Shown here piece by piece: positions 40,888-51,372 of a stretch of 64,000 nt of DNA. Source of the DNA: Marsupella aquatica. Lineage: Eukaryota > Marchantiophyta. The notes under the pieces were generated by a model. The model was given only the letters and a program-made list of their open reading frames with translations. It was not told the origin of the DNA and did no database searches. How positions within the stretch are numbered: position 1 is the first letter of the stretch; the number at the start of each line of letters is the position of its first letter. The translations under genes were made by a program, and so were the position numbers. The stretch covers positions 13,144,001 through 13,208,000 of the forward strand of contig OZ316894.1 of assembly GCA_973895155.1 (NCBI GenBank), in the 5' to 3' direction.

Positions 40888-43800
40888 CTAACGCTTCTTC
40901 CGCAGCCACTGCCGTAGGTCCTCCTCTGACAGATTACCTGCCCCGGACCGAGTCAACTCTCCATCGGCCTGACTAGGTCCACCCTCGACTTTGGTCTCAG
41001 CATCGGCCACGGCCTCTAATACGGCTACGGCCTCCCTGGCATGCTCTAGTGGAGGATCCGATACCCTGGCTTCATCATTGATTGTTCCGGCCTCGGCCTT
41101 ACCATCCCCGCCTTCTAGGGGTGGATCTACCGTGATCCTGCTTGAGGTTGGCGCCGGTTGTACCTCCTCTGTCACGACAGCTTGAGAAGCCGCATTACTC
41201 CCTGACCCAAAAGGTTTCCGCTTCTTCTTCTTCCCTGTTTCGGAAGCTGGTCCCTTCCCCTTGCCACTTGTCTCCGACACCGGTGCGAGTGTCGCAGCTT
41301 GTCCTTCGGCCAGTACTACTCCTGGCAACTTGGTTGCCCCAATTGGACTTGATGAACCCAAGCACTTAAATACTGCGGCTTGTTTCTTTAGCTGCTCTGT
41401 TTGGTTGTCGGCTTGCCGCTGTAAGTTCTCCATCTTCCTTGTGCTTTCCTCCAACTCCTCTTGCACTTCGTCCAGGTCCTTGCGCGCCTCCTCTAGCTCC
41501 TTTTGGGCTTCCTCCAATTCCTTCTTTAAGGTAGCCCTCTCCTCCTGGGTTGCTCTTAGCTCCTTGTCGAGCTCTACTACGACCTTAGACTCCATTTTAT
41601 TCATCTTGGCATAAGTCTGATCGAGCTGGTCGTCTTTCTCACGCAGGTTGGCGTTGAAGCTGGCCGTCAGGGATGCAAGCTCTTGCTACAACACAATAAT
41701 CCCTTGATAGGATTTCCCTAACTCGGCCTCCTTCTGCTCAAAGGCTCCGCGGATATCCTCGAGTTCCCCCTTCAATGCCCTTTCCCTTCTCTGAGTCTCC
41801 GCCATGGCCCGATTGTTGGCTGCTATGTGGGCCTCCTCTGCGTCCCTCAGCTCCCGCTTCCACTTCTCCCTTTCCTTGACCGCAATGGCCAACTCCCCTG
41901 GGTCCGAGTCAGTTTATCCTTGATAATCTGATTATCAGACTGAGCGGTATCCAATTGCCCCTGCATGATGTTTAGCTCATGCCGCTTAATCCGCAGCTCA
42001 TCTTGGGCTTTCTTGGCCGCCTTCAGGTCTTCCACCTTGGCTTCCCTTGCCCTAAGTCGACGGATGACCTTGTCTTTCTTTCTTCTTTCCAAAGCCACTG
42101 CTTCTTCTAATCGGCGTTTTTCCAACATCTCCCCTTGGAAAAAAGGTCCCTGCTCCAACTCCTCCCCAAAGATGCTGAGCGCAAGTTCCCCACACATCTC
42201 CCCGTACTCCATGGCTCTTTCTTTAGCATAGGTGGAGTGAGTAGAAGTCATCGGCATCAACCACCGTGGCCTTTGTTCCCAAGCCGCCTTGCGGATTTCT
42301 TCTATCGTGGCTGGAGGGCTGCTTTGTTTTTCTGCAAGCCGCTTGATGTCCTATGGCCATTCTCCCCCTGGTAAATCTTTCTCCCTAGCCAGGGCTGCCC
42401 TCTCTTCCTCCCTGAGTCGCTCCTGAAACTCTTGTGCCGTCTGTTTTATGCCATCAAAGCTCGGGGGAGCGACATCTGGCGGGAGGGACTTGGGGCTATT
42501 CTGCTGGGTGGGGTCCCCTCGAACTACTCTTGGAAGCGTGGGGATGAAACGGCCACAGGTCCTTATTCCTAGGACATGATGGTCTGACCCGTAGCCGGAG
42601 TCATCATTGCTGTAGTCCTCCACCGCCTCCTCCACTGCTTGGACTACCGGCTCCCCCCGCTGCTCCCCTGGTCTTGCCGTGAACACGGCCTCTTGCCAAT
42701 CATAGCTAGCAGGTCCTAGTTCCTCCTCTGGCTTCTAGGTTGTCTTCTCCCTCTATTTCCCCTGAACATGAGCCTTAGGCTGCCTTCCCTCGGCTACAGG
42801 ACTCGAGGCTCCTACATACATTCGAACCCCCGGCTTGTGTTCCGGCCTCCTTCTTTCCTTGGCTCCGGTAAAGGGGTTTTCCTTCATTAGTCAGCTTAGC
42901 CCAACCTCTGAAGGAGTGTCCTGTACCTGTGCCATTGCCGTTGCCGTTCTCTTTTCCTTCTCCAGCAATTTCAGCAGATTCTACATGCCTGGTTGCTGCA
43001 TCGGCAAGTCCTCCGTCCTCGGCATAAACACCTGCTCGATTGTAGGACTGTCGGGATGGTTTGGTTTCTCTGTTGCTGGCCTCTATTCCGGAACCTCCTC
43101 TGGTGCCCTTGCTTGCAGTGGAAGTACAAGGGCAAAGATCTGACTTTGGGCATACCGGCACAACAGCGGCATGTGATAGCCAAGCCGGGACACGCTTCCC
43201 ATGCCGATCGCCTGCTGTTCCTCCTTCAAGATCTTCTTCAGTTGGGTGAGGAGGTACCCATTGTAGTCCCGGCTTGGGTCTGGCCTTTCCGCTAGGCAGA
43301 CCTGTGCCTTGCCAATCTCTGGCCTCTGGCAAGTTGCAGTGCATGGTTACCCGCAAGAAATCGATGATCTCTCCTATGTGCGGGTTGGTGCAGGTGTTCC
43401 AAAAGAAGCCATTCTTTGTTGATGGCCCTGGGAACAATCGGAACTCCTTGTCTAGCAAGGTCTTTCGGGTATCTACTTTGGTCTTATTGCCCATCAGCAA
43501 GCCAAACACTTTGGCAATCACCCAGGGAGTGAGATAGAAATCCTTCCCATACACCCGTGTGGAATTGGTCTCAAGTTCCCATGATCCCACAAATTCTAAT
43601 AAGTCTGAATCCGGCACCTCCGGCTTCAGCCATGGTAATTTCACGAAAGCTTCCAAGCCGGATCCGGCCATGAAGCCCTGGTACTTCCAAGTCTGCATAG
43701 CCGTAAAGCATGCATCCTCTTCACGTGCAAAGTGCAATTGCACTTCCTCGAGGAGGGTCGCCGCCCAGCCTTTTCAGGTGTCATCTCTTGTTGGAACGAC

Positions 43801-44547
43801 ATTGATGGGGTCGACCTCCTCTTCTTTAGCTTTGTCCTGCCTCCTGCTCCCTTGCTCGGTTGGCTTCCTTGGTGCCGCCGACCTCATTCTCTTCGCAGGG
43901 GTGGTCACTTCATTGGCGTTCCCTTTCCTCTTCATAGCTATTGCCGTGGATGTTTCTCCTAGCACGGTTGCCTTTGTCCACCCCTCCGTGCTACCCTTCA
44001 ACTCCCAGTGTATGTCGTTGCAGCGGTTGATGGCTTCCCGGATCCCGACTATTCTGTTCTCACAAAACAGAAGATCGTTGAGTTTGTCGCCAGTAGGTGT
44101 CCACAGGAATTCAGCCGTGATGAGTTCTCCTCCTAAGAAGGCAGACTTTTGCAGCTCCCACAATTGAGCAAGCTCCTGCCGTTCTTGAGCGGCTCTCTTC
44201 GATTCTTCATCCTTGTAGGTCCCAATGTACTCAGTTTCCCGTTCTAACAGGCATCCCCAAAAATAAGCAGCCTGATTGACGTTGCTCATACCCTTCCTTG
44301 AATTGATAGTTGATATCTGCTCCCTCCCCAAGTGCTTGCCTAAGCAGCTGACAATAGTTGCTTCACGTATTCGTCTGCTTAGTTCGTGCTTGCAAATGAG
44401 CCACCATTCCTTGCAATCGATCCTTACCTCCCCTACCTGGTCTTCCTTCCCGTTAGTTACCCATAGCCGCCGGTACTTAGCGCGCCCTAACCCTAATTGT
44501 GTTCCCTCTCCCGATGTCCTTACTTCCGGCCTTGGCTCGGGTTCCAT
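40888..44547 (-). pseudogene. Type A accessory protein gene, copy 2 (about 1200 codons), near full length but broken
   Basis: ATG at 44547 (MEPEPRPEVRTSGEG) to the stop at 40888. Order: an N-terminal region (WWLICKHELSRRIREA, YFWGCLLERETEYIG), a basic linker (MKRKGNANEV, KRMRSAAPRK), a conserved block FYLTPWVIAKVFGLL / FPGPSTKNGFFWNTC resembling the plant transposon protein domain, a Pro/Gly-rich linker, then long coiled coils (about 42.25-41.7 kb and 41.6-41.35 kb), a KKKKRK basic motif and a charged tail ending RQWLRKKR. Copy 1 shows Trp where TGA occurs at 43776-43774. Frameshifts lie near 43330 and in the 42.3-42.7 and 41.6-41.9 kb intervals. Role unknown; a gag-like or DNA-binding structural role is inference only. 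Confidence 0.75.
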
Positions 44548-45116
44548 AGTCACCCTTAATTGTTTATATTTTCCTTGTTTTTGTTTTTGTTTTTTTTGGG
44601 GTGGAAATAAAACCCGCAAAACCCTACGGGAAAGGGGCCAAACAGGCAACATAGGGGCCCACGCCGGGCAGACGGGTGACAAAAGACCAACTAAAACCTA
44701 GAGAGCTCTTACCAAAGAAACCCCGGGCAAGGAGCCATAGGGTGAGAAGGCTAGAAGGTATCAACAACCATGCTAAGCCCTAGATACTGGTTCTATCTAA
44801 TGCATCCCACTAGTGAGGCACAAAAAGTCTAAGTCTAGTGGGCTAAGGATAGAAGTAGGAAGTCAGGAGGAAGAGGAGAACCAAGCCTCCCCCCGGGGGG
44901 CCCAGTTCAAGCGTTCCTTAATAATTTCCTCGATCCGCAGCAACCATGTGCGCCTATTGCAGGGGCCTAAATCCTCACACAGTCCATGGAGTTGATCAAT
45001 GACCTCCATAAATATCTTCAACAGGTCAAAACATCTGCTTCTGCCATTATTGAATACACTGTCATTCCGAGCAAGCCAAATGTGCCAGAGTACTTGATAC
45101 ACCATGAAAATGATCA

Positions 45117-45121
45117 GTGAA
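45117..45121. repeat. T2 target-site duplication, left copy
   Basis: GTGAA, repeated at 49125-49129. Both copies lie in LINE coding sequence. Confidence 0.85.
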
Positions 45122-45480
45122 TGTGACGCCGCCGGTACGGCGAGTAATCAGTAATTCAGTCTGGACCGCGCTTAGCACGCGTGTTAGGGGTATCTTAGGC
45201 CGCTATTATTAGCATAACGACAGTATTTAGATAACCATTATGAGTAGGAAATCATTAGTCAATAAGGGGAATTCATGTTCGGACTGGTGGCATGTCGCCA
45301 TTCGCATGCCCGGGTAGCAAGCGTGGAGGGGCCCCTCCCTCGGGTCCATATAACAAACTTAGGGAAGCGGCCACTAACACGCGCTGACTCAGACCGGCGG
45401 AGTGGCCGGTACACTACAAGCGTGAATGGTTCAGCCTATAGGCAACGAGGAGACGTCGGGTGATCGACAAGCCCTCAGGG

Positions 45481-45490
45481 TATAAAAAGG
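45481..45490 (+). promoter_or_regulatory. TATA box of T2
   Basis: TATAAAAAGG, 108 bp before the ATG at 45589 and followed about 30 bp later by a CA-rich likely start region. Typical of retroelement LTR promoters. Confidence 0.6.
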
Positions 45491-45588
45491 GAGCCGACCC
45501 TTTGTAGTGCACCAGTCCATCAGTCCACGCGCCAGCTTTGACCCCAGCTCTCTCGTTCTCTCTTAGTCGCCACTGCTATCTCCTCTGA

Positions 45589-48224
45589 ATGTTGCACACG
45601 ATCCTCTCCAGTTTGGCCATTCAATTCTGGACGCAGTTCCTATCTACCGGAAGACACTTGGCCGACTCATTGAAACACGCCAACCCGCACCGATACAAAA
45701 TCAAACGCGAGTACGAGAGAGCCATCCGCCTAGCAGGACGACACCACTATATCCTTAACTTTGACTACCCGTCTCAAAGCAAGCTTTACCGACCAGCAAA
45801 GGTATCTCGGTACTTCTTCAACGGAGACAAATATATTGGTTTCTGGGAAGCATTGCTTCGGCTTCCGGACGAGGTCTTCAATATCCCGGGTACGATTGAC
45901 TTGCAGCGACATCACTTCGACCACATCCCTGCTCAGGTTTGGGCTATGATCAACAGCGAGTCCAGCACTACCCGTTCAACAAGGCCTTCTGCACTTGCTT
46001 CGGAGAACTTCTACCAGCACCTGCAGAGCTTCATGGGAACTAGGCCCGCACCCGCCGGCGCCGGCCTAGTCGACCCCATACCCGTACCCGCACCAGCGCA
46101 GACTCAGCTTCAGTCTCAGTCTCAGCCTCAACCTAGCCAACCCCCACCGCCGATCGCCCCGCCAGTACAAGTACGCTCCATCATCAACGCTGTGGACCTT
46201 AGCGACGACAACGAGGATACCCCACCCTTGCTCAGGCGGCCCAGAGGAGCAAACACTTAGGGGGCCGACACTACATCGTCCCCTCCCCATGCTCGGACCC
46301 AAGGAGCGGCTCCAGCAGACAACACGGTGACCGTGGCCGCCCCGGGCCCAATACTAACGGCGGTAGCACTACCTATGCCCAATCGTGAGGATGGGGAGGT
46401 GTCACCCTCCCTGAGCCAGTCATGAGGGAAGAAGAGGAAGGAACCCGCTGCTGCATCCGGGTTACCATTGGCCACGGTAGCTGCGGCCAAGGTGACAATG
46501 CACCGCATGGGGGAAAACATGCATAAAAACATCCTTCATCCCAAACATGCGGTGTACCTGAAGACTCAGGGATTCGAGCACCTCGCCTCTCTCCCCTGGA
46601 ACACTTGCAGGTACTACGGGGAGGACATGACGGAATTCGTCAAGAATTATGATGACGCATGTCAACTTACTCGGCTGCAGGGAAGGAATATGTCCCTCAT
46701 GGAAGAATGGCTCAAGATGATCTTCGGGTTATCCGAAGGTGACCATCGAGTTGAATCACGGGCTCCCGGGGGCAAGGGAGCCAAGTACCAATCCTCGAGT
46801 TTTCCCTCAGAGGGAGCAGTGGACAACGGGTTCGTGATGAGGACCTGTCTCATTCCCGAGATAGCTGAGCGACTGGAGTTCCAAAGGTACACCCTCCATA
46901 TGATGGAACCCCGGGGGGAGATCTCCGCTGCCCAGGTTATCCAGGTCGAGAACTATCGACCTAGGAAGTGGGCATCATACTTCGCTAAGAAATTCCATGA
47001 AGAGATGGAGAGGCGAAGAAAGACGCTATACATTGGCGGGAAGGCGTATTTTGCTAGCCACATCGAGATCATTCTCGAGTGGTATGCTCGGTTTGATCGA
47101 CGAACCCTTCCCCATATCAACGTTACAAAGCTGGTCCCAGCTAAGTGGGTTTTCCCGGCCTTGGAGAGACGGCCCCAACCCGAGGCCCGAAGTCCAGCGG
47201 ACATGCAGGCTTCACCCACCCCACCTCCACAAGTAGCTGTAGTCGTGACCGAGGAGGTACCGGATGGGTCAGTAATCGCAACCATAGATGCGATCCAACA
47301 GGCCGGGCCAAGTACAGAAGTCGGTAGAGCGGAGCCCTTACTCGAGCCCGGGTCTCCCAAAGACCCACCGGTGGCTATTCCGGAGAACCGGACATTGCTG
47401 CAGGAGGACACTCCAACCCCTTCCAACACTACGTCCCCAGGGTTGGATATCACTGCCCCGGCCCCCGCGTGTGTGGACATCTGCCCGTGCCCAACTCCGG
47501 ACAAGCACAACCTAGACCACCCGGAACTCTTCGTACCGAGTACATTTCTGAACGGGCTTTTGGGAGATTTCTCTCATCAAATTGCCCCGGATACCGGGGA
47601 GTTCATGGCCCGGAAGGTAGCCTGTTTCTTCAATCAGGAGTTGGTTGCCGCAGTAAAGGCAGGTTGGGCCCAATCAGAGCCCTTCAAAGGATAGAGCGGT
47701 ACCGGGTGGAGTCCGTATACTTAAAGAACAAAGTTGCAGCTCAAGAGGCTGAGCTTCTGCAACTACGACCCAAAGTTGCAGCCGCCGATGAGTTGTTAGC
47801 GAAGGCGCACGCCCTTACCGCCCTAGCCGAACAGGCCAAAGCTGGGAACGAGGCCAAGATTGCATGACTCCGGAACCAGATTGACAGTTTGAAGAATCAA
47901 ACTGTCATCTGGCAGAAAGACCTAGAGGAGGCCAAAGAACGGGCCCAGCTGGACACTGCGGAGATAGCCACGCTACAGGCCGAAGTGGTGCGGCTCCAAA
48001 CTGAAGCCGAGAAGCAGGACCAGCTGGCAGGCAAGCTGACGAGCGACGCCCAGCAGCTGGAGGAGGCATGCCAGGAGGTAGCAGAGGAGACGGACGCGGT
48101 GAAGCGAGAGAACGAATCTCTGCTGGACCAGGTCCAGCTCCTCAAGGCGGACAACGATAGACTTCGTAAGCAGCGGGATGGCCGCTCCCACTCGGGCGGC
48201 TCTGGCAAGTGTGTCAGGCATTAG
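45589..48224 (+). pseudogene. T2 accessory protein gene with coiled-coil C-terminus, four lesions
   Basis: ATG 45589 (MLHTILSSLAIQFW). The same frame runs to 47694 apart from TAG 46258-46260 and TGA 46423-46425; it then shifts near 47650 to another frame that carries TGA at 47865-47867 and ends at 48224. The N-terminal half is globular (YKIKREYERAIRLAGRHHY, YFFNGDKYIGFWEALLRLP), then a Pro/Gln-rich linker, a second conserved-looking block (KNILHPKHAVYLKTQGFEHL, YIGGKAYFASHIEIILEWYA), a Pro-rich spacer and about 160 residues of coiled coil (47700-48170). I do not recognise the family. The layout parallels the 618-aa ORF at 2134 and the type A protein. Lesions are few, so it was intact until recently. 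Confidence 0.7.
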
Positions 48225-49124
48225 CGACGGAGTAGGAATAGAATAGGGTTAGGAATAGCTAAATCAGGCTATGGGGACAGGAACCTGCCCTAGTTAGAGC
48301 AGCACCGCCATGCTGTCCAGCCTGCGTAGGTTAGGATCTTCTAATAAGACACAGCCATTTTTCGGCCTGACAGTCAGATTAGTTAGGACCTAAGTCAGCG
48401 AATCTTTGGGCGGGAGGACACTCCGTTCCTCGGCTCTTAGTATTTAGTGCACCCCTTGGTAGAGGCAGGGGGTTTTTAGTCTCAGTATTGGACATCCGCG
48501 GTATGTGCGCGCGGGGAGTCTCGACCTCTGGGAGTGGAAGAGTACCAAGGGGAGGGTGTAAGACTAAGGCTCTCGCTGGGCGAGTGCGGAGCCGGGCTCC
48601 GTTGTAGTGTACACCCTCAGCCTCGGACCTGTTCACTCCAGAGCATTTGGGTCAACTAAGTGTACGCATATGTCTCTTATGGAGTAAAATCCCTTCCCGT
48701 TATTTCCTTCGTATAAATCGAGATTTTATGCTTGTGCGTATGTATGTGTGTGAATCTCGTGTATAGGTGCCAACGCTTGGCCGAACGCACTACCCAAGTA
48801 GTGCACGGGGTGCAGCTTGCGTGTACGTGGTTTCAAGCCCGGGTTGAGCACCCATACCACCAAAATCCGGATTGAAGGCGGACAATACGAAGGCTTAGAA
48901 GCCCTTAAGCCAGGGTCGATCCTGCTATCGATTGAGGTACGTTCCGGCGGTGGAACACAAATCATACCTAGGAGGTGTCCGTATATGACGATAGGCGCAC
49001 TTAGCGCTATTTTATGTAAGTTGGGTGCATTCCGTGCCTCCCTCCCTGCCCGAACCCTCATTTTGACAAAGGATGTGCCTATTTAAGCCGAAGCCGAAGT
49101 AAGGCCAAGGCTGACGACATGACA
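48225..49124 (+). other. 3' non-coding part of T2
   Basis: No gene. Contains GTAGTG(C/T)ACACC-like words, a TTCGTATAAATCGAGATTTTATG segment near 48707 and GC-rich stretches. Presumed 3' untranslated and terminal sequence. Confidence 0.4.
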
Positions 49125-49599
49125 GTGAACGAGCTAGGCTTTGGCCCTGAAATGCCTCCATTAGAGCTCTCAGATCAACTGCTGGCCAAGTGATCAAATC
49201 TGGAAAAGTCCTGGCAACCAAATCCCATCCTTTGGCAGCAAGCTTGCATGTAAAGAAAATGTGGGGTATACTCTCAGGAGCATTACGGCACAGACCACAA
49301 GTACCATCACTCTTACCCATCCGCAAAGCCCGTATGTTAGTGAAGAGCCCTTGTGCAATCACTCTCCAAAGAAATGTGCGAGACTTCGTGGGGAGATCAG
49401 ACGCCCATAGTGAGTGCCAAAATTTACTCCACTCCAGATCAGAGAGATGAAGCGACCAGATTCTGTTGAGCCTAGTAAAGTCATAGCCTTTCGTGTGCAG
49501 GGTTATTTTCCTTGTTTTTGTTACTATACTAATGTGTTTCCAGGGTACACTCCTGATTTTACCATTTAAACTGGCCTAGTGATTCCTGGCTAGGCATCA

Positions 49600-49989
49600 C
49601 ACCCACCTATTGCCTACCAATCCATGTCTTGTCCGTAGTCTTGCCTATACTAGTTTAGCCAAACTGGTAAAACATATCTAAACTGTGTGAGTGATTGTAT
49701 GCCCCACTAGGGCGCTGTGTGCATCATTTTTGTCCAAAAAATTTGTGTATCTCAAATTGGATCTTGTATGTTAGCCCTATCTTGGGTTTTCCTTATTACA
49801 ATTCCACAATGGGTTTTCAAATATAGATTTTATCAGTTTTATAAGGCACCTAAGGGTATAAAAGTTATCAAAAACTAATTTTTTACATGGAACAAGGGTA
49901 ATGTATTTGAAAGAAAAAATACTAAGAAGGGGTAGGCAAGGGGGGTCCGGGCGCAGGGGGTACACTTAGTATACATAGAGTGAGGGCCC
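49600..49989. other. Spacer between type A and copia 2
   Basis: AT-rich sequence with no coding feature. Possibly leader or LTR remnant of the following copia fragment. Confidence 0.3.
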
Positions 49990-51372
49990 ATGGGCCAACT
50001 GCTGAGCCCTCGTGAAGACAATGTTGATGAGAAACAATGGGACCGCATGCAGGAGCAGGGAGTGTCGTGTGTTGCACTCTATCTCATGCCTCCCATCATC
50101 AAGCAGTTGGGTGCACATAGGGATTGCATATCCTTGTTTGCAGAGTTGCAAAGCAAGTATCACCGCAAGGAGTTGTCGAACCGGCTCTACACTTCCTACA
50201 AACTGATGAGTTTTAGGATGAAGGAAACCGGTACAAAGTTGTAGGACCATGTGGATGCTTTCAACGATATATATGGTTGTTGACTTGGAAAACCTTGAGA
50301 AATCAAATGATGAGAAGAAGGCTCTGCAGCTTCTCAGTCCATTGCCTCCATCTTACTAGTCCTTATCACGAGTGTTGTTGCATTGTGATAGGAATACCAT
50401 CTCATACAATGAGGTGGTGAGTTCTCTACTTATTGATGATCTTCAATAGAAGATACAGATACATCACAACCCTCATCATCTAGTGTTGCTCTCAATGTTA
50501 ATCGTGGGAGGAGTATGCAGCAACCAACTGGGGATCGTAGAACCCAGTTTAGATCTAAATCCAGATCTAAGTCAAGGGGCAAGTCCCCGGAGAGAAGGCA
50601 GGTGATATGTTGGAAGTGCAACAAGGTTGGACACTTCAAGCGAGACTATAAGGGAAAGGCAGCTAAATATTCATCAGAAAATGTGGCTAGGGCTGATGGA
50701 GACGTTGATTTACTCAATGATGAGTATGTGTTATGAAGCCAGGGGTATGCCCTGTGCACGTTAGGTAGGAGAGCAAATGATATGTGGATTCTTGATTGTG
50801 CTTGCTCTTTTCATATTTGTTACATTCATGAGTTTTCAGTTCTTATTCTGTTTCAAACGGTTAGTTCTGATGGGAAATGATCACTCTTGTCAAATTGAGG
50901 GAATTGGGTCTAAGAAGATTCAGATATTTGATGGCGCTGTGCGCACAGTGTCTAGAGTCAGGTATATACCTGGCATGCGTAAGAATTTGATTTCATTTGG
51001 TGTGTTGGATTCAAATGGTCATCAATGGAGCATTATTGATGGTGAGCTTCAAGTCATGTTCGGAGAGACAATGATTCTAAAGGGGAGCAGACAAAAGAAT
51101 TTGTATGTGTTGCAAGGCAATATTGTATGTGAAGAGGCCAATGTAACCAAGTCTCACAAGGAGATGACTCAATTGTGGCATTCACGGCTAGGCCACATGA
51201 GTGAGAAGGGTTTGGCTATCTTACGGAAGAATGGACTCATTTCTGATTTGGAGTCTTGTAAATTAGAGTTCTATGAGCATTGCATTCTTGGAAAGCAGCG
51301 TCGTCATGCTTTTGGTGTTGAAACTCATCGTTCCAAAGTGGTTCTTGAGTACATACATAGTGATATTGTTGT
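49990..51372 (+). pseudogene. Copia 2: Tnt1/Tork-like gag to integrase-start fragment, degenerate
   Basis: A gag of the UBN2 type (WDRMQEQGVSCVALYLMPP, LQSKYHRKELSNRLY), broken by several stops, then a zinc knuckle CWKCNKVGHFKRDY (about 50608-50650) whose last cysteine is replaced by Tyr. Then protease/GAG-pre-integrase features: VRYIPGMRKNLISFGVLDSN and LWHSRLGHMSEKGLAILRK, and the integrase zinc region (CILGKQRR). It stops abruptly after VLEYIHSDI near 51370, so the integrase core, RT and RNase H are missing. No LTRs were identified. Confidence 0.85.

Larger units (their letters stand above)
45122..49124 (+). mobile_element. T2: 4003-bp single-ORF element with TG..CA ends and no LTR pair seen
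   Basis: Boundaries are defined by the interrupted LINE: TGTGACGCCGCC at the left, GACGACATGACA at the right, with exact GTGAA duplications. The first 467 bp hold a TATA box and probable leader, then a long gene (45589-48224), then about 900 bp of non-coding 3' sequence. I compared the two flanks by eye and found no LTR-length direct repeat. A solo LTR with an internal gene, or a non-autonomous LTR-like unit, are the two readings. Confidence 0.75.
44586..49503 (-). mobile_element. 5'-truncated LINE inside type A, itself split by element T2
   Basis: Flanked by a 19-bp duplication TATTTTCCTTGTTTTTGTT (44567-44585 and 49504-49522). The left edge is T-rich (poly(A) on the minus strand). LINE coding is seen at 49362-49130 (MIAQGLFTNIRALRMGKSDG, CGLCRNAPESIPHIFFTC, zf-RVT) and continues at 45105-44863 (MVYQVLWHIWLARNDSVF). 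Net LINE length is about 910 bp, the usual 3' remnant left by incomplete reverse transcription. The 4-kb T2 element separates the two halves, with the frame restored when T2 and one GTGAA are removed. Confidence 0.87.
40790..49599 (-). mobile_element. Type A element, copy 2 (single-ORF, TG..CA, no LTR pair seen)
   Basis: Plus-strand ends are TGCCCACTCACG (40790) and GGCTAGGCATCA (49599), flanked by CACCC on both sides. The right terminus is independently defined by the match to copy 1 at 6716. After subtracting the nested LINE insertion the element is about 3.87 kb and consists almost entirely of one long minus-strand ORF. No direct repeat between the two ends was found, so it is not a standard LTR element; it could be a solo LTR with an internal gene. 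Near the left end CTCCTTAAAAGGAG is a short hairpin. Confidence 0.6.

Noticed and set aside
46066-46302. Antisense frames in the Pro/Gln-rich linker of the T2 gene
   Set aside because: Low-complexity shadow of the sense ORF.
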